Shown here: piece by piece, positions 56,456-64,000 of the stretch
Layout: each line of letters starts with the position of its first letter
Position numbering within the stretch: the first letter of the stretch is position 1
NCBI RefSeq assembly: GCF_963082655.1
Contig: NC_081556.1
Location: forward strand, 2,294,001 to 2,358,000
DNA: 64,000 nt
Origin: Stomoxys calcitrans
Taxonomy: Eukaryota > Arthropoda > Insecta > Diptera > Muscidae
Direction of reading: 5' to 3'
Translations under genes and position numbers: made by a program
Notes under the pieces: generated by a model
The model's database searches: none
Seen by the model: only the letters and a program-made list of their open reading frames with translations
Told to the model about the DNA's origin: nothing

Positions 56456-57560
56456 GCCGACTATATAATACCCTACACTAACGAGTATACGTAATACTTT
56501 TAATAGATAGCTCTTACAATATATCAAAATTTAGTCAGACTTTAATTTTGCATACCTATTGAAATATCAAATAGAACCTTATACGATTTTGTAAAGATTG
56601 GACCAAAATTGTGGCTTCAGCAGCCTTAAAAGGCCATATCGGATGAAAAATATATGTGAGAGCTATATCTAAATCGAGTCCGATTTTTATGGAACTTTGC
56701 ACACATATGAAGACGTTGAATAAAACGCTCCATGCCAAATTTTGTAAGGATGGGACCAAAATTGTGGCTACTACAGCATATCGGATGAGAGATATACATG
56801 GGAGCTGTATATAAATCTGATCCGATTATGACGAAATTTTGCCCACATATTGGGACGTCACAAAAAGCACTTCATGCCAAATTTTGTAAAGATCGGGCCA
56901 AAATTGTGCCTTCTACAGCCTTAATAGGTCAAATCGGACGAAAGTTATATATGGAAGCTATACCCAAATCTGAACCGATTTAGATGAAATTTTGCACACA
57001 TATTGGGACGTCACACGAAACATTTCATGCCAAATTTGGTAGAGATTGCACCAAAATTGTGGCTCCTACAGCTTTAAAAGGACATATCGGATGAAAGAAA
57101 TATATGGGAGCTATATCTTAATCGGGACCGATTTCAATAAAATTTTGCAAGCATTTTGGATCATTGAAAAAAAAAACACTTCGTACCCAATTTTGTAAAG
57201 ATCCGACCAAAAATTGTGGCTTCTACAGCCTTAAAAGGCCATATCGGATAAACGATATACATAGGAGCTATATCTAAATCTGAACCGATTTCGTTCAAAA
57301 TCAATAGCGTTCGTTTTTGGGCCAAAAAAGAGACTTTTGCAAAATTTAATGACAATCAGACAAAAAATTCGACCTGTAACTTTATTACAATAATACATGG
57401 ACAGACAGACGGACAAAGGTAAATCGATTCAGAAAGTGATTCTAAGGCGATCGGTATACTTATCATTGGGTCTAGCTCTTTTCCTTCTAAGCGTTGCAAA
57501 CAAATACACAAAGTTATAATAGCCAATACCTCAGTGGTGGTGTAGGGTATAATGACATTA
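56455..57560 (+). mobile_element. R2 repeat, near full length
   Basis: It starts 'gccgactatataatacccta cac' and has monomers with 'atgggagctatatct', 'ccgatttagatgaaattttg cacacatattgggacgtca' and 'ttttgtaaagatcggaccaa aattgtggcttctacagcct taaaaggccatatcgg'. It ends with a short GACA block (57400-57415), 'cgattcagaaagtgattcta ag' and 'ggtggtgtagggtataat'. There is no large microsatellite expansion in this copy. Confidence 0.85.
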
Positions 57561-57780
57561 AAATCGTGCAAGCTTATTCAGAGCCAGGCTTAAAATTGCC
57601 CAATTATCAGGGCAAAATTTGTCTGGGGTATGTGCTAAATATGGTGCAGATCAAAAAACTCGATATAGCTGTTTATAGGCCGATCCCCCCAATAAATTTC
57701 TTTTTATCTGATTTTGTTAAAAATTGGATGGGATATACATCGATTGTGATTGGTGGATTTCTAAAGTCGATATGGGCGAA
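57561..57780. repeat. R1-like fragment
   Basis: 'cagagccaggcttaaaattg', 'gtgctaaatatggtgcagat' and 'ctgtttataggccgatcc' are diverged R1 words. Confidence 0.5.
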
Positions 57781-57847
57781 CTTAATATATTTTTGCTTGC
57801 TTTCTCGCGTTCTCGTCGGGAATTGAACCTACATTTTCATTGTCACA
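57781..57847. other. Short non-coding spacer
   Basis: No feature seen except 'cgggaattgaacctac', which weakly recalls a SINE B-box region. Confidence 0.3.
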
Positions 57848-58097
57848 CACTCAACCAAATTTGTTATTCAAAACAGCAAAAATGTTTGCTAAAACAGCAA
57901 AAATGATTGCTAAAACAGCAAAAATGTTTGCTAAAACAGCAAAAATGATTGCTAAAACAGCTGTAAGCCTGCTACTCTGAAATTGCAGTACTACTGCTGT
58001 AGTAGCAGAACTACTGCTACAATAGCAGCAAAATTAACTACTAATATTCAGCAGACAGTGTTTGCTATTTTCAGCAAACTTTTTTCTATGAGTGTAG
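57848..58097. mobile_element. R6 element, about 250 bp
   Basis: The left end 'acactcaaccaaatttgtta' and the right end (reverse complement 'acactcatagaaaaaagttt') are inverted and similar. Inside are four identical-length 21-bp units and a CTGCTA-rich, self-complementary block (57955-58035). No ORF. Confidence 0.6.
57877..57960 (+). repeat. 21-bp tandem repeat, four copies
   Basis: The unit 'caaaaatgtttgctaaaaca g' alternates between 'atgttt' and 'atgatt' in successive copies, so the true period may be 42 bp, duplicated once. Confidence 0.95.
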
Positions 58098-59107
58098 GCA
58101 GTCAAGCTAACCATCTACGTTCACCGGTGCTCTCCATGCTTTTAATTATTGAAATATCTTTTATAAAACCTGCAATATGGTTAAATGGCCTTTTAGTATG
58201 ACTGCTTGCCATTTGCAGTGCTGTATTGCCTTTTCATATCATGGCAATTTTTAATAAATCTTAACAAATTAATTAATTAAATTCATTTGCATTTGGAATA
58301 TCAGAAAAAAGTGACAGCCACATTTTAATGCAAAATTATTAAATTTTATGAGCATTTTATTTCCGCTTAATTAAAAAATTTGCACATATTATTCCATTCC
58401 TATTAATTTGTAGGGCAAATTTGTAGCAACATCCATATCGACAATGGCAACAATAAAAATGCATAAACAATATCAACCACATCAGGAGGGGGAAGAAAAA
58501 TCATACGCTAACCTCCACATGCACACAAACATACACACACACACACACACTTATAGACGGTACTCATCAAATTTCATGCCACGACAATTATAATCGAATA
58601 ATGTGGCCATGGCTTTTGCTCTGGCAAAAATAATTGCAAAAAAATATTTTTAATAAAATTCAATTCACTACAAATAAATGGAAAAAAGGCCTTTTAATTG
58701 TTCGGTCATATATGAAAATAGACTTTCCGTTTAACATGTTAAATGTACATAAACTCTGCTATGTATATTCATACATAAAGAAGGGTCATATATGTACCCT
58801 AAGAGTAGGAAAAAAAAGATGAGCAGTCAGTTAAACCTTCTCGGAGTGAGTGAAAAGCCAAAATGGTTTTTAGGGAATAATTGAATTTGAAATGTTAAAT
58901 TTTATTACCTTTTTTTTGAATTCGGTTTAACTTAAGGTATTTTTTGACCCTCGATTACCACGTCCGAATTTGATGAAATTTCGTAATGAAAAATTAAAAA
59001 AAAAATTTGTTTAAAAATTAAAAAAAAAAAAAAAAATTTTCTCTTTTGAAACGAGCTCAATGATTGGAGATTTTTGGTATGTTGCATTTGTATCGTATTT
59101 ATTGCGA
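58098..59107. other. AT-rich non-coding sequence
   Basis: Includes (CA)n at about 58532-58550 and poly-A near 59020-59035. No coding signal. Confidence 0.4.
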
Positions 59108-60680
59108 AAACGGGGGTATATTCATTCAGTCATTCCGTTTTGTAACACCTAGAAATATCAATTTTCGACCCTACAAAGTACATATATTTCGGATCGTTGT
59201 AAAATTCTAAGACTATTTAACAATGTCCTTGTGTCTTTCCGTCTGTCCGTCCGTGTGTCCGTCAGTTGTAGTCACGCTACAGTCTTTAAATATTTAGATA
59301 TTGAGTTTACATTTTGCACAGGCTCGTATTTCTTTTAAACGCAGGTTAAGTTCTTGAATGTGCCAAATCGGACTATATTTGTATATAGCTGCCCAATAGA
59401 CCGATCTGGCAATTTATGGTTTTAAGCCTATAACAGGCGTATTTATTACCCGATTCTGCTGAAATTTGGCATAGTGAGTTTTATTAGTCCCGCCTATATC
59501 GGAACCAAAAATGGTCCAGATCGGTACATAATTGGATATAGGTATCATATAGACCGATGTGCCGATTTTGGGTCTAGGCCTATAACAGGCGTTTTTATTA
59601 CCCGACTTCGCTGAAATTTGGAATAGTGAGTTGTTTCAACATCTGTTCCGAATATGGTCCAGATGGGGCTATATTTTTAGATATAGCGACAGCTGCAGCT
59701 AGTGACCGATCTTTAGGTTTAGGGCCTAAGGATCATAAAAGGCGCATTTATTCTTCGATTTTGCTGAAATTTGAAACAGTGAGTTGCATTAGAGGTCTCG
59801 ACATCCGACCCGAATATGGTGTATATCGGACCATATATAGATATAGTTGCCATATAGACCGATATGCCAATTGAGGGTCTTAAGCCTATAACACGTGAAT
59901 TTATTACCGGTTTTCGCTGAAATTCAAAACAGTGAGTTTTATTAGGACCGCTGCTATCCGAAACGAAAATGGTCCAGATCGGAACATACTTGGATATAGC
60001 TGCATATAGACCAAACTGCCGATTTGTGTCTTTAACAAATAACAGGCGCATTTTTTACCCGACTTTTCTGAAATTTAGAATAGTGAGTTGTTTCCAGACT
60101 CCCAACATCTGTTCCGAATATGGTCCAGCTGGGGCTATATTTAGATGTAGCTGCCATCTTCAGCTTTAGGGCCTAAAGACCATAAAAGGCACATTTATTC
60201 TCCGATTTTGCTGAAATTTGAAATAGTGAGTTGCACTAGGAGTCTCGACATTTGACCCGAATATGGTGTATATCGGACCATGTTTACAAATAGCAGCCAT
60301 ATAGATCGATATGCCAATTTAGCGACTTTACCCTATCACAGGTGTATTTATTACCGGATTTCGCTGAAATTCAGAACAGTGAGTTTTATTAGGCCCGTCG
60401 ATATCCGAACCAAAAATGGTCAAGATCGGAACATATTTGGATAAAGCTGCTATATAGACGATCTGCCGATTTTGGTAACCCAATCCAAATATGGTCCAGA
60501 TCGTACCATATTTAGATATAGCTTCGTATAGATCGATCATCTGAATTAGGGCTTAATCACGTGAACGGCGAACTTATTACCCGATTTCGCTAAAATTTCG
60601 AACTTTTACTTCATAGAGCTTCTCGGTACCTGAACCAAATACGATTAAGATCGGACTATATTTGGATATATCGATGTAGA
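59108..60680. mobile_element. R1b repeat copy, long, interrupted on its right side
   Basis: The end B-like 'cgggggtatattcattcagt cattccg' and the 'ccgtctgtccgtccgtgtgt' block are followed by many monomers ('gatatagctgccatatagac cgat', 'gcgtatttattacccgattc tgctgaaatttgg', 'agtgagttttattagg'). R1b-like sequence appears to resume at 61138-61195 beyond a LINE-L tail and SINE-A, ending 'aatacgtttttgcttgtttt'. Confidence 0.8.
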
Positions 60681-60775
60681 GGTTAGGTTGAAAAGAGGGT
60701 GCAGATATTAATCCGCCCCATACCCCTATGGACATACCCTTAAGCCAGTAATAGGCTTGTTGTGCGCTCTAAATA
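60681..60775 (-). mobile_element. LINE-L 3' end fragment with ACCTAACC tail
   Basis: Plus strand 'ggttaggttgaaaagagggt gcagatattaatccgcccca' and 'aagccagtaataggcttgtt gtgcgctct' are the reverse of the LINE-L 3' UTR. The tail reads 'ttttcaacctaacct' on the minus strand. Confidence 0.85.
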
Positions 60776-60817
60776 CTAAAAAAGTAACCTCGAGAAAGAA
60801 AATCTTATATGGATATA

Positions 60818-61137
60818 AAAATTGCAAATTTTGGCCACGCACATTCCACTAAGGAACGGGGGCAAACTTCTCATATAACAATGAGTGCAGTCCGATTCAA
60901 GTTTTAAGCTCAATGATAAGGGGCCTAATTTATTAGCCGAGTCCGAACGGCGTGCCGCAGTGCGACGCCTCTTTGGGGAGAAGTTTTACATGGCATAGTA
61001 CCTCACAAATGTTGCCAGCGTTAGGAGGGGAAAACCACCGCTGAAAAAAAAAAAATTCTGATGGCCTCGCCAGGATTCGAACTTGACGTTCAGCGTCATA
61101 GACGTACATGCTAACCTCTGCGCCACGGTGGCCTCCA
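60818..61137 (-). mobile_element. SINE-A, full length, with 11-bp target duplication
   Basis: On the minus strand it has the head 'tggaggccaccgtggcgcag aggttagcatg' (A box) and 'caagttcgaatcctggcgag' (B box). A T-rich joint and the body 'cggtggttttcccctcctaa cgctggcaacatttgtgagg' follow, then 'cgccgttcggactcggc' and a 3' end reading 'ggccaaaatttgcaatttt'. The flanks are identical: ATATGGATATA at 60807-60817 and 61138-61148. It is about 320 bp and the best-preserved SINE-A here. Confidence 0.92.
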
Positions 61138-61202
61138 ATATGGATATAGTAGTGTTATAATAAATTTTGACGAGCTTAATACGTTTTTGCTTGTTTTATG
61201 TA

Positions 61203-61828
61203 AATTTGTATGCCCTCCACCATAGAATGGGGGTATACTAATCTAGACATTCCGTTTGTAATACCTCGAAATATTCGTCTAAGATCCCATTAAGTATATA
61301 TATTCTTGATCGCCTGTTCTGAGTCGATCTGGCCAAGTCCGTCCGTCTGTCCATACGTCTGTCGAAATCACGATAGCGGTCGAACGCGTAAAGCTAGCCG
61401 TTTGAAATTTTGCGCAGATACTTTATATTGATGTGGGCCTTAGGGGATTGCAAATGGGCCATATTGGTTCAGATTTGGATATAGCTCTCATATAAACCGA
61501 TCACCCGATTTGACTTTTTGAGCTCTTAAAAGCCATTTTCGTCCGATTTGGCTGAAATTGTGCACATAGTGTTCCGTTATGATTACCAAAAACTGTGCCA
61601 AGTACGGCCAGAATCGGTCTATGACGTGATATAGCTCCCATATAAACCGTTCTCCTGATTTGACTTCTTGAGCCCTTACAAGCCGCAATATGTGTCCGAT
61701 TTGGCAGAATTTTTGCACACGGTGTTCTGTTATGACTTTCAACAACTGTGCCAAGTACGAAATGGGATCCATGGTGGAGGGTATTTAAGATTCGGCCCAT
61801 CCGAACTTAGCACGCTTTTACTTGTTTT
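61203..61828. mobile_element. R1 copy with both ends
   Basis: End B is 'tgccctccaccatagaatgg gggtatactaatctagacat tccg'. The 'gtccgtccgtctgtccatac' and 'gaaatcacgatagcggtcga acgcgtaaagctagccg' blocks and monomers with 'gatatagctctcatataaac cgatc' follow. End A is 'ccatggtggagggtatttaa gattcggcccatccgaactt agcacgcttttacttgtttt'. About 625 bp, no ORF. Confidence 0.85.
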
Positions 61829-63572
61829 ATTTGCATATACCTTATTATCAATTTTCAAGCATTACTTAAGTATGCCTTAAACAGCATGGGGATTTTAATT
61901 TTTAATCTCTAAGTAAATTTATGATGGAATGCCTCATATTCCCACATTCATGTTTTGCGGCCCAAAATGGGATTATGCCATTTTTTGTATTACTGGTTGT
62001 TGTTTTTGTTCTGAAAAAGTGGCAAATAATGCTATTAATTCTCATACAATAGACTTTCATTAACATTTTCGTTTGGTTTTTTTTTTTTGAGGGGTAGATT
62101 GCATGGACAACAATTAGGCTTTCGACAGGTACACATCCATTTCTTCTTTTTTGATAAAAAAAAAAATTGATTTAAATAACTGACATTCACAAGGTAATGA
62201 AGATATGAATGGACTGGCATTACCACTTTCAGTGAAAAAAATGCTACTCTACTCCATTTTGCTTGCTTGGCAAAGAAAATGTTTTTGCAGCACTTTTAAC
62301 TTTACAGTCTGAGATTAAAACACAAGACAAAAACCATAAACCGGAAACACTTAGGCACAGTGACCCGCACTACAACATCATAGTCAACTGCCTAAGTGCC
62401 TTAAAGAGCGTCTGCGTCTGCGTGTGTGTGTGTGTGCTTTGGTGTTTGGGCAAGAGACTAAGTGCATCAGCATCTGTGTTTTATGTTTGTATGCAATTGA
62501 CATAATAACTGCAGCAGTAGCATCAGCAACAGCCATAGCCATAGCCACAGGAACTGTAACAGCTACAGCTGTTGTTGTCACGAGTTCATCTACTCATTCA
62601 TGTTCCATTATGGTTTTTTCTCTCTCTATGTTCTATTCATTCTACTGTGTTCTATGTTCCTGACTAACTATGGCAAAAATAGTTAAAACAAAAGTTGACA
62701 CTGGCATGAGAAGTAAATAAAAAACTAAAACAACTACAACAATTACAGAAGTAGGGGAAAAAAACAAAACAACAACTACAAACAAAACCACACAATGCTC
62801 AACTACACTCAGCTACATATATACACACAGAGCCAATACTGAATAGGTTTCGCTGTATGTCAGTGATGGTGGTGCTCTCTCTCACTTACAAAATCTTTGA
62901 CTAGAAACCACAACAATTCTTGAGTGAAAAAAAGCAATGAAGAGCATTGTTGATGTGCCGGCATAGGATCACAGAAATAGTTAAGAGAGCAACCAGCGAC
63001 TACCAAACAGGGAGAGAAACAGGCTTTTTTGGGCCAAACTAGACTGTTTGCATGAGTAAACTTTTTATGGGAGTCGGTTTGTGGCATTCCACTGTAGCCA
63101 ACCACATTGGCAAAAGCCAGTTGATGAAAGTGCTTTAATTAATTTCATTAACTCTGTAGAGATAGGATGCTCAAAAGTTTTGGTCGAAACTTACCACCAA
63201 GTTAATTAAATCTTGCTTTATATATAATTACATAAAATCGAAAAGGAATCATTTTTCAAATTATAATGATTCAAAATCGGAAATAGAAAATTTTAAAACT
63301 TCTTAAATTCAGACTGGTCGAATATTATTCGCTCCAAAGAGGTGAGGAAAATAACACACTCTATAGAATGATGAAGGGGCGAACGGACATAATCAAATCG
63401 AGAAGTATGAAAGCTATCCTCATTAGGACATCAAAATAGTTCTAAGAGAGTTTATTGGTAACATAATAATGAAAAATGTTTGCAGACTGTTGAAATGTTT
63501 GAAAATGTTGAAGCACAGGTGCAATAGCATACATAGGTATGCTATTGCATAGCATAGTGACACGGCAATAGA
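61829..63572. other. Unique non-coding sequence
   Basis: Includes a (TG)n run near 62421-62435 and a GCA/GCC-type low-complexity stretch (62508-62575) that gives Ala/Val/Thr-rich frames. No convincing exon. Confidence 0.4.
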
Positions 63573-64000
63573 GGTAAAAACGTACTAAGTTTGTCCGGGT
63601 CGAATCTTGGTTACCCACCACCATGGATTCCGCTAAAATGTATCTTTACTTACTCAGTTCTCAATTTAATTATTTTACAACAACCAAATCGGAAATTAGT
63701 CTCAAGTAGTCATAACCGTGGAATCGGTATTTAAGGGGTCTATATCGGTATATAGGTAGATTCGGATCTTTGTGCCAAATTTCAGCCAAATTAGATGAAA
63801 AATTGGGACTTCAAAGGGCTCAAGAAGTGAAATCCGGGAATCGGATTTATGGGGGCTATATCAGTTTATTGACCGATTCCGATCATACTCGGCAATGATG
63901 TAGGAAGTCAGAACAAAAGTCCTTGTGCTAAATTTCAGCGGATGAAAACTGAGGCTTCTAGGGGCTCAAGAAGTGAAATCCGGGAATAGGATTTATGGGG
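63573..64000. mobile_element. R1 copy, runs off the window
   Basis: It starts with end A ('aaaacgtactaagtttgtcc gggtcgaatcttggttaccc accaccatggattccgc') and continues with 'gccaaattagatgaaaaatt', 'ggctcaagaagtgaaatccg gg' and 'gggggctatatcagtttatt gaccgattc' monomers. Confidence 0.75.

Noticed and set aside
57877..57960. CRISPR-like array
   Set aside because: Units are directly adjacent with no spacers, inside a eukaryotic mobile element.

Overview
This window looks like non-coding, repeat-rich DNA from a dipteran insect, most probably a calyptrate fly of the Musca/Stomoxys kind. The base composition is AT-rich. There are many (CA)n, (GACA)n, poly-T and other simple repeats. There are no prokaryote-like tandem ORFs or operons. 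The interspersed repeats (tRNA-derived SINEs, a LOA-like LINE with an RNase H domain, mariner/Tc1 elements, and several families built from tandem monomers of about 153 bp) are of types I associate with higher flies. The species assignment is inference; no host gene here identifies it.

I find no convincing complete protein-coding host gene in 64 kb. The best host-gene candidate is a possible 3'-terminal exon on the minus strand (880-1102), with a splice-acceptor-like start and a hydrophobic C-terminus. The window is therefore most likely intergenic, or inside one or more very large introns. Between repeat insertions lie blocks of unique AT-rich sequence with microsatellites (11.3-13.6, 20.2-22.7, 25.2-27.8, 36.2-37.7, 42.7-44.8, 51.1-55.5 and 61.8-63.6 kb).

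Family labels used below are local to this annotation. R1 and R1b have the 'gatatagctcccatata / gatatagctgccatatag' core, and one R1 end carries a 15-nt palindrome. R2 starts near 'gtgccgactatataatacc' and ends near 'ggtgtagggtataat'. R3 carries 'gagccccatattg' monomers, R4 'ggtaccatttggtacttt' monomers, and R5 is 'ttggggtgc'-rich. R6 is a short element with 'acactcatagaaa' ends. SINE-A and SINE-B have tRNA-like A and B boxes. LINE-L is the non-LTR element.

Layout: 0-0.4 kb R5; 0.4-3.4 kb unique sequence; 3.4-7 kb R1, decayed GACA-rich DNA, a mariner MITE inside a duplicated segment, a 15-bp minisatellite and SINE-A; 8.2-11.3 kb R1, SINE-A, a 789-bp mariner derivative, SINE-B, and an R2 head running into a large (GACAGACGGACA)n array; 13.6-20.2 kb a deleted Tc1/mariner-type element, R1b, LINE-L on the minus strand, LINE-L on the plus strand, R1b; 22.7-25.2 kb LINE-L pieces and an R3 array split by R6; 27.8-33.9 kb R1-like, SINE-B, R3, R4 and a LINE/SINE chimera; 34.7-42.7 kb R1 copies including an inverted dimer, R2 and a transposase relic; 44.8-47.4 kb R2 with a 0.7-kb GACA array, then R1; 48.7-51.1 kb LINE-L tails and R5; 56.3-61.8 kb poly-G with tandem hairpins, R2, R6, R1b interrupted by LINE-L tail and SINE-A, then R1; 63.6 kb to the end, R1.

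Most of the interest lies in how the repeats are organised: nested insertions with clean target duplications, a shared monomer length of about 153 bp in R1, R1b and R2, microsatellite expansion tied to R2-like repeats, and non-LTR elements that share 3' tails. I did not find a clear, coherent undescribed gene system.
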